60,000 nucleotides of DNA. It comes from Adiantum capillus-veneris (taxonomy: Eukaryota > Streptophyta > Polypodiopsida > Polypodiales > Pteridaceae). Below are positions 22,649-34,295 of the stretch, in pieces. The position numbers and the translations under genes were made by a program. The stretch covers positions 76,770,435 through 76,830,434 of the forward strand of contig CM043950.1 in NCBI GenBank assembly GCA_014529385.2, given 5' to 3'. Every line of letters starts with the position of its first letter. The stretch's first letter is position 1. The notes below the pieces were generated by a model. It did not search any database. It worked only from the letters and a program-made list of their open reading frames with translations, and was not told the DNA's origin.

Positions 22649-22836
22649 AAGGTGATTCTTTGCATTTTTTTTTTTTTGATGAACTACATGCAACAAGATT
22701 GAGGAGGTTGTGGAAAATCCTCTCGAAGTGGGAAGTTTGGCTATCACAAGGTCAAAGGGAAGTTAAAAATACACGAAGAGAAATAAGGGAATAACCTTGA
22801 GAAACCCATTGATGGAAAGCACAAGAAAGGATTAGA

Positions 22837-23595
22837 TTGGGAGTACTTGAGGAGATTCAATTAAATCAAGATACTGATAAACCTACAAGACCATGGCCAC
22901 CAAGAGAAATGCAAAAAATGTGGGAAAATATAGGCAAGAGTCCTTCAGAATCTGAAAAGTCAAATCCTTTTGAAAAGGTAAGAAGTTTCAAGGAACCATC
23001 TGATAAAGGACTCTCATATGATTTTTTTGAAGCTCTGATGAAGGCACCGAGTTTAGTGAAAATGGAGAAATTACTCAAATTGGCACCTGAATTCAGTCAA
23101 ACATTTTTTAAGAAACTCACAAGTGAGGTCAAGGATAAAGAGCACATGCAAAATGGAGAAAGAAGTCAAATTGATATGGCACCGGTTGATTGTGAGATGT
23201 TGCTCCAATGGATATAGACTACAAGTGAGGTTTGGGATTGAACATTCTCCCTACATCAATTTGTAAGAAGTTGAATCTCTTGAAGTGTGAAGCGGCACCT
23301 TTTGAAGTAAAAATGGCAGATCAAAGAAGGGCTCAACCTTTGGGGATTCAAAAAAATAAAACAATAAGTGTAACAGGACAACCTTTTGTGGTCAATTTTG
23401 TTGTCCATAAATTCAAAGAGTCAACGTGTTCTTACCTAATGATTTTGGGAAATCCATGGCTTAGGGAATCCAAGGTGAAGCAGTTATGGGGTGCATATAC
23501 AGTAGTGATTAAACATAGAAAGAAGAAGCTGAGGATGCAGATGGTGCCAAGAAAGACCATTCCACCTAGATTCCCAATGCTTGCGAGCTACTAGA
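22837..23595 (+). pseudogene. Protease-like segment of region M element
   Basis: Two open pieces, 22837-23217 and 23232-23594, follow each other. The second reads GLNILPTSICKKLNLLKCE... then YLMILGNPWLRESKV, the fold-ending pattern of a retropepsin (the NILPTS helix and ILGxPWL). The catalytic Asp motif is expected just upstream, across the break near 23205-23230, where DCEMLLQWI and a stop are seen, so it is lost or degraded. At 23596 this element is cut by sequence coding on the other strand. Confidence 0.5.
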
Positions 23596-25110
23596 CTTTG
23601 GCTCAAAGGACACTCTTTCACCTGCAATCATTGAATTTTCTTCCAATTGGATTGCATTGGTAGTGATTGCCTCCCAGGTTGTAATACCTCTAATGACTAG
23701 GCCATTATAGATATTCTTATGTTGCAATTTTTGGAGGAATCTATAGAGAAATTGGTTATTGTTGAAATGCTCATTTACAGGATAACAAGAGTTTAAGTGT
23801 TTTAGACGCCCGATAAAGTCTCTCATTGACTCACCTTCCTTACGTTCGGCTTTTTGTAGCTGAGATGTTATACCCCAAAGCACACCTTCTTGTATGTACC
23901 CCTTCATGAGAAACCTCCAAAGAGTATGTAAAATATTTTCTCTTCCATCCTTAAGGTCTTGTACCAATCCTCAGTCTTCCCACTCAAAATCAAGCTAAAG
24001 CATTTCACTTATGTAGCTCATTGTGTTCTCCTAGGGAATCACATACTTGTTCAAATAATTTGATGTGCTTTTGAGAATCTTTGTCCCATTAAATTATTTT
24101 GTAACCTTTGCAACCTATACCACTTTATTTCTAGGTTCTCTCTCAAGCGCATGACACATATTCTCCGCAATGGACCTATCATTTGAGAAAATACTGGAAA
24201 ACCACCTATGTAAGGAGGTATGGACGATGGAGGAACTCTTGGAATCATATGTTGGACGGGGGTCGTTATTGGCCTAGGCATATATGTAGTGGATGTAGGA
24301 TATGGAATAAGACTTGGCATAGCCCCACTCGGATAAGGGATCAATAATGGCACTCATGGAGCATATACTATTAGTACAATCAATGGTGTACGATCCATGT
24401 GTGCATAAGTGGCTATAGACACGTATGATCAAGGCTCACTGGTGGGTATACGCCACTAGATAGAAATACTGCACTAGCCCTAGAGGTCATGGGTGCAATC
24501 TTTGTCACGTCCATCACTAGAGTAGGTGTTGTAGCGTCTTTGAGAGGAAGTTGATTCAGACTAGGAAAACTAAAGTTGTTGTTCATGGGCTCAAACTCCA
24601 TAGACTCTATGTAAAACGGCATACGAGGGGTCCATGTGACTCATCATAGAAGCCTCCATTTGTGATAGAGTAGGTTGTTTGGCCTTGCTCGTATTAAAAA
24701 ATCTCATGGGGCCAATTGAGGTACGTTTAGACCTCAATTTTGACTCCCAGAGTGGATGATGCCATGTATGACATTATAAATCATTCTTTGTTGCTCCTCA
24801 ATATTAATGGCACTAGATGTGGATTGTACAATCTCTATACAACCTACATAATGGGAGTGTCAAGAGTATAGATTCGTCAACATCTCAGTGTGGAGGTCAT
24901 AATTCCAATTTTCATAAAGGAAAAACCCTTCTAGACTTGACATGCTAGAGGTCCCTTTTGAGGTGGAAGCAATGTTGATCCTTGTGGTTTTGTCCTTTAT
25001 GGTCGGTACTTTAGAGGAAACTTCCAATGGAGGTAGCTCAGTAGGACCTGCATTGCAGGTAGGCCACATATCCACAGGTACACTCTTAGGGGTGTGGGGT
25101 CCATGTGACA
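23596..25110 (-). pseudogene. Second Gypsy-type gag, opposite strand
   Basis: Minus-strand pieces at 24860-25111, 24413-24622, 24051-24353 and 23566-23967 form a decayed gag. The last piece has the capsid-like LWRFLMKGYIQEGVLW and MRDFIGRLKHLNSCYPVN typical of the retrotransposon gag fold. Upstream pieces are proline- and serine-rich. The left edge is fused to the plus-strand protease-like segment. Its terminal part (23596-23847) is the inner end of the inverted repeat and reappears at 40739-41020. Part of it (about 23752-23912) also recurs at 27790-27950. Confidence 0.55.
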
Positions 25111-25465
25111 TGTGAACAAAGAATCTACTTCCCCATCCCCTTCATACTCTTCATTGGCCTTGGGTTTGGAGTGACTAGCTCTACTAATATAAAATGGCTA
25201 AACATGCTAGCACTAGGTTGTGAAGCCCCAATGCATGTGTGTCCTTCTTCCTTAAACTTTTATATAGGATAACCTTTCATCACATCTGAGTTAGAGGAAG
25301 AGTCGCTAGCTTCTAGTAGGTGGGGGTCTTGAGCTTGTAGTCTTGAGTAGTACTACCTTGGGTTCCTGTTCAGTTCCTAGAGCCTAGACTTGTGAATCGA
25401 TCTAACGAGTGCCCATGTAAACAGAGGCACTCTCTATATTTGCATGCTCTAGCACATGACCAAAG
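25111..25465. other. Non-coding part of region M
   Basis: No gene or element motif is recognised. It joins the minus-strand gag remnant to the repeat that begins near 25466. Confidence 0.4.
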
Positions 25466-25898
25466 AGTAGGTGCATGTGACCTTGACACTCTAGAAGTGT
25501 TGGTGAGTGCTCATAAAGACCACTCACCTAGTTTTTTTGGGTGTTTTGCAACCCGGTTTTACTCTCAAATTTTTGAATTTTTGGTCCTTTTTTTAATCAT
25601 GCTATGGAATATAGTGTGTGATAGCTCAAAATGAGAGTCTTGGTTAGAGAGAGATGTGGTGTGATTTATAGCCCAAGATTTGATTACTTTACGTCCTCAA
25701 AATCGTCAAAATTGTCTATTTCTGGTTGGAACATGGTTTAAAATAAAAAATCCAAGGGTGCAAGTGTGAAGGGGAGGGTGGAGGACATGTCCCACATGCC
25801 CTCACTCCCTCTTGCGGGGGTAGACTATATATAGTCTTGGGTCTATACTATATCATAAGACTGTGGACTAAGGCTTGGGCCCAGGCTTGGGGGCTTAG
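25466..25898. repeat. Dispersed repeat copy 1 (about 430 bp)
   Basis: This is a diverged direct repeat of 27993-28413, both beginning GTAGGTGCATGTGACCTTGA and ending in a GAGGCTTGGGCC-like tract. It contains a short TATA-like palindrome, GACTATATATAGTC. It could be an LTR remnant, but no TG...CA ends are visible and I cannot orient it. Confidence 0.7.
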
Positions 25899-26785
25899 GG
25901 AATGATCTCGATCATTCTTTTTACTACACACTTTTCTTTTCCTTTTTTAAAAAACTTTCCTCACCCTCCCCCCCTCGTTTTTTGATTTGAGGATAAGGTT
26001 TTGCTGGCTGCACGCACACGGAGCTACGTGTGCTACGCACAATACGAATCTATGTGCCATGCAGAAAGATTGAGTGATCATATGTGTGGGCCTCGAAGAA
26101 CCAGGACAAAACAAAACTACAAAATAGAACTAATACAGTGCAAAAATAACAGAACAAAACTAAAACAAAGCTGAGAGAACTAGTGAACAAATTTAATAAG
26201 GCTTAACAAAATAGATATTTCTTGCTATTCCTAATAGATTTGTATCAAACCACACACGCACCTTCCTTTATCTTCCTAGAGGCACTAAGGACTTCATAAG
26301 GAAGCATAGAATAATTCTTAATCTTGGTGTAGAATAACTCCCCGGTAGCAGTGCCCAAAATGTGCACGTCTGCCGCACATATTGGAGCTAGGGACTTACA
26401 CAGCACCGTGTGCGAATCACAAATGGCTGCAAGCACACAACCAAGCTAACCTAGCAAACTCAAAGAAAGCAAGGGTATGTCACTCACTGCTTTACGCTCC
26501 CTGACGTGAAGGATTACTCGCCGCAAAGAAGAGGGAGGCGCCACCACCACGCTCAACTTTCTCTCTCTCTCTCTCTCTCTCTCAAGCATACACACACACA
26601 CTCTCGTGAGCACACAATGAAGAAGGAATGGAGATAGGGCAAGAGAACTCTTCTTTAGTATGCACCCTTCACAATGAAAGATTTAGGTCACAATGGCCTT
26701 TTTATATGGTTTGGCCCATTTACACATGGGCGCTCACGTTGGTCGATCAAAGTAAAAATATGGTCAAATGAGATATATGGTGCAC
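25899..26785. other. Non-coding insert between duplicated M segments
   Basis: No gene is recognised. It has a CT microsatellite (26560-26583) and adjoining CA-rich sequence. It separates the first M block from its partial second copy and could be a small unrecognised insertion. Confidence 0.4.
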
Positions 26786-26789
26786 CTCT

Positions 26790-27992
26790 CAAGTCAAAGA
26801 AGCAAAAGAATAAAGGAAAGAAGAATAATGGAAAATTATATCTTGAATATTATTTCAACATTAACAGATTGATTTTGAAAAGTTGAAGAACCTTCAGCCT
26901 TTGGTGTTTACAAACCCCCTCGAGCCACTAGCTTGTTAGGTATGCCAAAGATCTGGACATGATTATGATAACTGCTATTATAACCCTAATGTCATGGAAA
27001 GGAGGCCAACACACATTCTTACCAAGATGGAGTTAGGAGCAAATGTGGTGGCACCACAACTCTTCATGCCTAAATTACAGAATTCAGCCCCCAACCAAGG
27101 CCATTTTAGTGGGGAATTTGGCAAAATGTGCAAAGACATTGACAACCAAACAGTCCAATACATCCATGTATAGATTGTGGCACCTTGGGACATATGCATG
27201 GACCTGCATGTGAGCTTTGGTGCAAACACAACAATGAGATTACAAATGTGAATTACACCCCCAAAAATGCAGGAGCTAATCATTTCAATGAAGGGAGGAT
27301 GAAGGCACAAGCTCAAGTGAATACAATATCTTTGGAAGGAATACACTACTCAATTAAGTAGGAGGACAATATATTGAGCAACAACAAGAAAAACTCACAG
27401 AAATAGAAGGTGATTCTTTGCATTATTTTTAGTGTGATTGTCCTACATTCATCAAGATTGAAGAGGTTGTGGAATAACCTCTCGAAGTGGAAAGTTTGGC
27501 TATTACAAGGTCAAAGGGAAGTTAAAAATACAAGAAGAGGAACAAGGGAATGACCTTGAGGAACCCATTGATTGGAAAGCACAAGAAAGGATTAGATTGG
27601 GGGTACTAAAGGAGATTCAATTAAATCAAGATACTAATAAACCTACAAGACCATGGCCACTAGGAGAAATGCAAAAAATGTGGGAAAATGTAAGCAAGAG
27701 TCCTTCAGAATCTAAAAAGGCGGATCGTTTTGAAAAGGCAAGAAGTTTCAAGGAATCACTTGATAAAGGAATCTCATGTGGCCTTTCAAATTGGTTATTG
27801 TTGAAATGCTCATTTACAAGATAACAAGAGTTTAATTGTTTTAGACGACCGATAATGTCTCTCATTAACTCGCCTTTCTTACGTTCAGCTTTTTGTGACT
27901 AAGATGTTATACCCCAAAGCACACCTTCTTGTATGTACTCCTTCATGAGCACACATTCTTGTATTTACTCCTTTGTGAAAAATCACAACAGC
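26790..27992 (+). repeat. Diverged partial copy of region M
   Basis: It resembles 22032-23040 and then jumps to sequence like 23752-23912, so it carries the same plus-strand gag/knuckle remnants joined to the same minus-strand gag end, with a deletion of about 700 bases. The shared plus/minus chimaeric order means the fusion existed before this duplication. Further out it continues into the dispersed repeat at 27993. Confidence 0.75.
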
Positions 27993-28413
27993 GTAGGTGC
28001 ATGTGACCTTGACAGTCTGGAAGTGTTGGTAAGGGCTCGTGAAGGCCACGCACCTTGTTTTTTTGGGTGTTTTGCAACCCGGTTTTACTCTCAATTTTTT
28101 GAATTTTTGGTCCTTTTTCCTACCATGCTATGGAATACACTGTGTGATAGCTCAAAATGAGAGTCTCGATTAGAGAGAGACATGGTGTGATTTGCTGCCC
28201 AAGATTTGGTTACTTTACGTCCTCAAAATAGTTTTTTTTTTTGTTGGAAACATGGTTTCAAATGGAAAGTCCAAGGGTGCAAGTGTGAAGGGAAGAGTGG
28301 AGGACATGTCCCACATGCCCTCACTCCCTCTTGTTGGGGTAGACTATATATATTATCTTGGGTCTATACTATATCATAAGGCTGATGATTGAGGCTTGGG
28401 CCTAGGCTTGGGG
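27993..28413. repeat. Dispersed repeat copy 2
   Basis: Diverged direct repeat of 25466-25898, including the TATATATA-like core. The similarity stops near 28413, where the two copies enter unrelated sequence. Confidence 0.7.
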
Positions 28414-28598
28414 CCAAGTTCAGAGTTGATTTGCAAAGATTTCACCGCACACCCATTTTGGACATGAGAGAGGAAGTCAAACTCCTTATAAGGCCTCTTT
28501 GTGAGTCCAAATTTTCCCTAATGGGAATTGTAGATAGACATGGTTTTTAGACCAATCATGGAACATTTGTGCTTCCCTCATAAAAGATCGTACTAAGA

Positions 28599-29081
28599 TC
28601 ATTTCATATGACATAGGGTTCTTAGAGAAATCCGCACGAGGAAAGTATGCCGTACCCTGTGCCCTAGAACTTTGATCTTAAGATCCCTGAGCATCCGAAT
28701 AGGTTTTGCAATGGTATTATTGGCCATCTTTACCACAATGTTTATAAAACTTAGGTGGGGCTTTCCCATGGATTCCCAACAATTTTTTTTACCAATGCTA
28801 ACTCTCACACCACTGTCAAGGATTCCATTTATAGTTAATCCCTTTGTAGTGATAGGGTAGGGTTGCATTAGACTCGTCACCTCAAAATATTTCCCTAGTT
28901 TGTTGATGGGTACCTTGACAATAGACTCATGTCCATCAAGAAGAAAAATAGGGAGGAAAAGATGCAGCAACAACAACCATCCCCGACGAGCTATGGGAGC
29001 ACAATGATGTTTGGAAGTCTTTGGGGATGGAATTTGACTCAAACATGGATACCCTATTACAAACTCCCAAAATGAACCCAA
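28599..29081 (-). pseudogene. Gypsy-type aspartic protease fragment
   Basis: A 160-codon minus-strand frame contains INGILDSGVRVSIG, a retropepsin active-site motif (DSG), followed by MANNTIAKPIRMLRDLKIKV, the flap-and-strand pattern of LTR-element proteases. The upstream part is linker-like. No RT follows within the same block. It may belong with the minus-strand gag at 23596-25110 or the pol at 31258-34048, separated by rearrangement. Confidence 0.6.
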
Positions 29082-29096
29082 ACTAGGAACCTGTCA

Positions 29097-30316
29097 ATGT
29101 ATTTTCACAAAAATTATAACGTTGAAGAGAAAGAAGATGGATGTTCAAAAGTTGAAGAAAAGAAAGAGGTTGCTTCAGGAAGTGCAAAGGGAGAGCAAAT
29201 GTTCAATAAATTTGATAACCAAATTACTATTACAGATGCCTACAAAGCACTAGAGCTCGTAAAGAATTTTGCAAGAGAGGGTCATCTTAACTGTTTAGTT
29301 TTACATAGAGAGAAATTTCAAATACAGACACAAATTTCTCAAATGCAAAAAGTAAGAAAAAGGAGTGGTGAGGATGACAAATTGATTAGGGATCAAGAGG
29401 ATGCTATTAAATATTTGGAATTGGAATTCAAGAAGGCTAAGGATTTAGCATCTTTCTACAACTCTCAACTGAGTAGGAGGGAACACATTGCAAAAAAGAT
29501 TAAGGAATCAAAGGACTAGTGGTTTTGAGGATTAATTGAGAATCTAAAAATGTTACAATTTGATTATTCAAAGTTACATTCTGAGAATAACATTTTGTTG
29601 AGAAAGGTCCAAGCTTGCAAAGAGATGGAGAGCAAATTGAGGGTATGTTTGATTAAGAATTAGACCTTGATGTAGAGGTTCTTAAATCAAAATTCTGAAA
29701 GCAAGGTGAACAGGTGTGGATAGAACTCAGAAAGAAAATGGTTGCTTTAGTCAACATCTCATACCAAGCTTTTACAAAGGAGGAACAGAGTGAAAAGTAC
29801 TTGCTAATTCAAAAATAGCTTGAGGACTTGCAGTTGGAGTTGAGTGAGATCAAAGAAACGATAGCTGTAGAATCAATTTAGGTGCGGCCAAAGTTTGAGG
29901 AGAGAGTAGCAAAAACAACTTAGGGGACTGTATTGAACAAACATTGTTTTAGACTTATTGAGGCAACAAAAAAGCATGGAAACATGGAGAAGGATCAATA
30001 GAATACTACATTTGAAAAGAACAATGAGCAAGTGGTGGATCAAGAAAACCAGGCAAAAAGTATCATAGCATAAGTGATTCAGGAAATCCTTGGGGAGAAT
30101 GTAGTATTGCAAGAAGCTAAGGATTTTTCCAATAATAAAAAAGAAGAAGTGGATCAAGGTCAGTTTGAAGAGAAGATTGTGGACCAGAAAAAGGATGAAG
30201 TGATGGTATATCCAATGGAAACTTTGGAGGAGCCCTCAAGGAGGGTGCCAAATTCTTCATTTGACATAGTTAATTCAAAAGTGTTCTTTAACACTAAATG
30301 GGAAACTGGGGAGTGA
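29097..30316 (+). pseudogene. Coiled-coil protein remnant of unknown family
   Basis: A first open piece (29097-29519, 140 codons) is rich in Glu and Lys (VEEKKEVASG, LELEFKKAKDLASF). Sequence after its stop continues in the same helical style (SKLHSENNILLRKVQACKEM) with scattered stops to a last open piece at 30074-30316. The heptad-like spacing of Leu/Ile suggests long coiled coils over perhaps 400 residues. No known domain is recognised. It could be a captured host gene or a Gag-like protein. It ends just before the copy of region M at 30494. Confidence 0.4.
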
Positions 30317-30493
30317 ATCATATATTAGCATAATGTAGTTTGTGTACCTTGGTTTCATCTCCAAGCACTACACTTTGCATTGCGTTATTTTATGACCACT
30401 CAAATTTTGAACAAGGGATTTTGTGAATCCGAGTCTAAATTTTTTTAAGTGAATAAACTTTATACCACTAGGTTGTGCCAAGTGTTAAACCCA

Positions 30494-30800
30494 TAGTTAG
30501 TAATCTTTTACTTTACAAAAAAGTGTTTGTAGACTTTTAGGTTATTATAGAAGAGAAAGGACTCATATCTCTTCAGATTAGGATAGGACATATCCTCGGT
30601 TATGGTAACATTTTGACCTGCATATAATGAAGGAGAAGAAGAGGCTTGGCTATTGTGTAATGTTTAATTCTCAGTTTTCAGTTTTCAATCGCGACACAGT
30701 TTCTTGAATGTTTCTTGAATTTTGTTCATGTACTGCAAGTACTATAAAATCTAATATGATGCATTAAACGTGTCTGAGTAATGATTATGTAGCATATGTG
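30494..30800 (+). repeat. Diverged copy of 20395-20720
   Basis: Starting CCCATAGTTAGTAATCTTTT and including GAAGGAGAAGAAGAGGCTTG, it follows 20395-20720 with substitutions and small indels. This shows that region M is built from family members present more than once. Confidence 0.75.
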
Positions 30801-31250
30801 AGTCCCCATAAGCCCCAATAGCAATTATTGGTCACACTAATTATGTAATAATCAATTCTAATAAGTCTCAGGTTCAACCCAAACAAAATCACTTCCATGA
30901 CATACTTAGGTAACATCATATTAAGGATAGTGGTGGCCAACCACAGTAGCATGATTTTGTGATAGTTGTTACCTAGATCTGCGAGTTGACACCAATGAGA
31001 TGTATTGCCTAAATCAAATAATCTACACTAGTGCTACCTAAACTAGTCAATCCACACTGATATTGTGTAAATTAGTGAATTTATTCTTTGTTGGTGTGCT
31101 GCCTAAATCGCAAAATCTACACTCTTGCTACAAAAATCGCGGATCTGCACAAGTAACTGGCATTGCCTAAATTGGATAATCTACCGAAGGATGAGCATTT
31201 TAATTGAGCTTATCTTGCTAGATGTATACAATCAAAATGCATTGAGAATT
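30801..31250. repeat. Non-coding stretch with a degenerate short repeat
   Basis: No gene is seen. Within 30960-31190 a word like TGCCTAAATCNNATAATCTACAC recurs about four times at irregular spacing, a decayed short tandem repeat. Confidence 0.45.
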
Positions 31251-31257
31251 ATCATAT

Positions 31258-34048
31258 CTAAAAATTCTTTGATATGGTACCATTGTACTTAGCTTTATCT
31301 ACAAAAGTGTTTCTCACTTCTTCATCCACATCCATAACATTTTCATCAAAGACTTTATTTTGACTTTCTAGTGAGTCAGAGGGATCTATGTCACCTCTTT
31401 TTTTGATCAAATTGATTCTTTTCCCTGCAATGGGAATCTTCATTTTTGTCCCATCCAACTCATGTAAGGTGTAAGTTTCATTCCCATGTACATGCTTGAC
31501 CACATAAAGACCAAACCACTTCTTTGAAAACCTTTTTATTGTTGCATGTTGGTTGTCAAGACTACTTCCAATCACCTTCCTCAATAGGTCTAGGCATGAG
31601 CCTATGCCTCTTATCAAATTTGTCCTTATTATTTAGCTTTGTATCTTTCAATTGTGTTATTGCAGTGTCAATATCTTGAGGCCTTCTTTCTAATTATTGT
31701 ATGCACAAAGCAAGAAGGACTTCTCTACTCCTTCCATCCTCTAAATACATTCCATGTGGGAATTACATCTTCAATTGGCATTACAAGTTTCTCACCATAC
31801 ATCAACTCAAAAGTCATATAACCAATAACTGAGATATGAGTTGTACGATCAGCCCATAAAGCATAAGGCAGTAACATAGTCCACTCTCACAGTTTACATT
31901 TGTAAGGCTTATCCAAAGCTTTAATGATAGAAGGATGCCCCCATTGTGATTTACCATTTTCTTCAGGATTGTATGCAATAGTGAGAGAAATTTGATGCAC
32001 AACCTAGAGAAAAATTGCTTGGGTTTGCTAGCATCCAACTCACCCTTGCTCGTTGTTATTTTCCCAACATAGACACAACAGCTAATTACATCATCCAAGA
32101 GGAACTTACATATCCTTTTTATGCTTTTTGTTCTTAGAGAATGACCTTAGTTGGTTAGGTCTTCACGTGCAAGCACTATATTGTATCTCATTTTCCATAA
32201 TCTCATTGGCATTGTATGTTAGGAAATAAGACTTAGCTAAATAGATAATTGAGTAGATTACTTAATGGAGAGATATAGATTTATATACACAAGATTATAG
32301 AGTAGAGAGAGAGAGAGTACACACGATATACGTGGTTCACCCAATGTGGGCTACGTCCATGGGAAAGCAGCCACTCAATGGCTTTAGTACTTCAAAAAAT
32401 AAGTAGTTTACAAAGGGATTATACCCTTAATGAAGCTCCCGCCTTACTTCACTCTCACCACCTCACACTAACCTTGTTGCATCAACTTCACACTCTGAAA
32501 TGTGTGTAGAAATGGCCTCCTTTTATAGGCCAAAAGGGTTGCCCTCTCTTATGAGAGGCAGCCATGTGTAGCCTCCCTTGTGTGAATAAGTCCAAATCGG
32601 ACCCTCCAATCCGCCCATGTGTGGACGCCCTTGAGAAGACAAGTCCGCTTTTGAATTCGGCCACCGGCGCACCGGCCATTGACTTCCGCCCACCGGCCCA
32701 CCGATCATTGACTTCCGCCCACCGGCCACCGGCCATTGACTACGGGCCACCGGCCAACCGACCGGTTTTTTTCCGACCACTTTCCGGCCGTCGTCTGGCC
32801 ATAATATTCCGGCAAAAAGGAATATTCCGGCGAGGGGAAAAAAGAGTCTCGAGGGCTTCCGCCCCCGAGGCCCCTAAAGTTGCCCCTAGTTTTTGACTTT
32901 TAAAATTTTGGTTTCCGATGAGTGATTTACCTTCACGCATGATGGCTTCTCCTCATAATGGGGGCCTTACAAATGTGCGCTTCTACCACAGAAAATTACA
33001 ACGGTAAATCAAGCTCCATACTTAACATTGTAATCAGATCTTGCACCCACTTATAATGTATGGCCAATGGGTAAGTAGGATGAAACCCATCATGATGATG
33101 CACATTTGAATACAAACCACAGGTCTCACAAGATTCCACAAAGTGAGCTACATCTTTATACATAGCTTTCCACCAAAATCTCTCTTTCATTTTAGTAATG
33201 GTGGCCCATATACCTTTGCATCCAATATAAAGACTCTCATGGAACTTTTTCATAAGCTCATTTAGAGTGTCCTTATCATTCAAACTCTCAATGGTATTCT
33301 ATTTCTTTGTTTTGAATGCTTCCTTAAGTACTCATCTTTCAAAAAGTATCCATAGGCCTTTCTTTGTATTCTTTTCATACTCAACATCTAATGAACAACC
33401 AATACTTTGATATAGGTCCTTTGAAAATGACTCAACTGCATTTGACAGGGAAATATGATCATCCTTATCATGAGAGCTACTATACGTTCCTACATCATCA
33501 TCCTTGACAACCATGTGCTCTTCATTTTCATACCTTGCTCTTGAAAAAGTATCCGCAACTGGATTATCTTTCCCTACAATATAGTTAAGTTTTAGATTTA
33601 AGGACTTTGTGTAGAAAATCCATCTCAACATAACAATGGCAAGAGTTAAGCAGCTTGTGATCATTCCAAGAAGATGTAGACATTCGGTCTCCCTTTTACA
33701 TTTTCTCATATCAAATACTCTTTGTCACACTTAAATGATGTGACTACTCCCCATAAGTCTCTTTTTACCTATGGACAGTTGCATTGGTGAGCTCTTAGGA
33801 CCTTTTACTCCAAATCAAACCACATATTTCTTGCGTTCATCATCTTGCCCAATCACCCATCCAATTTCTGTGGGGCTAGTATCCACTATCACAATTACAT
33901 ATCTTCCGCATTCATAGTTTACTTTCCTAGAAATTGGAGACATAAACAAAAACTTCTTTGATTTTGTCATGGCATGGGTATGCACTTCCTCCAATTGAGT
34001 TTGTTGGTTCTTTTTTAAAATTTGATGCAAAGGTTTTGCCACATGAGC
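31258..34048 (-). mobile_element. Gypsy element D pol fragment (RNase H to integrase), interrupted
   Basis: Minus-strand coding order from 34048 down is RNase H (33815-34060: VDTSPTEIGWVIGQDDE), the RNase H end and linker (33332-33709: LNYIVGKDNPVADTFSRARY), the integrase zinc finger (32996-33283: CKGIWATITKMKERFWWKAMYKDV, in two words, then CETCG), the integrase core after an insertion (31814-32150), and the integrase C-terminus (31258-31617: RFSKKWFGLYVV and YTLHELDG). Several frame breaks and a 755-bp insertion disable it. It differs in sequence from Gypsy A/B/C. Its RNase H is cut at 34048 by the LTR of Gypsy C, so C probably inserted into D. Confidence 0.8.
32217..32971. mobile_element. 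Solo-LTR-like insertion in element D integrase
   Basis: It starts TGTTAGG and ends CCTTACA, a TG...CA form with nearly matching inverted ends, and interrupts the integrase frame of element D. The flanks (ATTGTA before, AATGT after) are only an imperfect target-site duplication. Internally it has a GA run, a TACGTGGTTCACCC-like block, and a GC-rich part (32630-32770) repeating ACCGGCC and ATTGACTTCCGCCC words. No coding capacity is recognised. Solo LTR is the best reading; a non-autonomous element is possible. Confidence 0.6.
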
Positions 34049-34258
34049 TGACGGGAGCAAAGCGAACCCCGAACCCCGACGGCCTCTAAAACACCGGGGA
34101 CCAAATGGCGCGCCTCGAGCCTATCATGGTAAAGCAAAGAGGGGGCACCACCTAGCTTCAGCGGCTAGGACACAAACAACACACCACCATAACAAAGTTT
34201 TCATCCAAGAGAGATGGATGCTTGGGAATAATGATGAAGAGGGAGTGGAATGAGATCA

Positions 34259-34295
<37 letters not shown>

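Larger units (their letters stand above)
12850..23847 (+). repeat. Left arm of a large inverted repeat (Gypsy A plus region M)
   Basis: From Gypsy A gag to 23847, the sequence reappears as its reverse complement at 40739-51710. The sum of paired coordinates stays near 64,580 from the inner end through the LTR and slides to about 64,558 at the outer end, so the alignment is collinear with a net loss of about 20 bases, mostly in the Gypsy coding part. The M portions show only a handful of differences by eye. Confidence 0.93.

Noticed and set aside
25392-25634. 80-codon ORF shared with 27933-28160
   Set aside because: The similarity comes from the 430-bp dispersed repeat. There is no domain and the starts differ.
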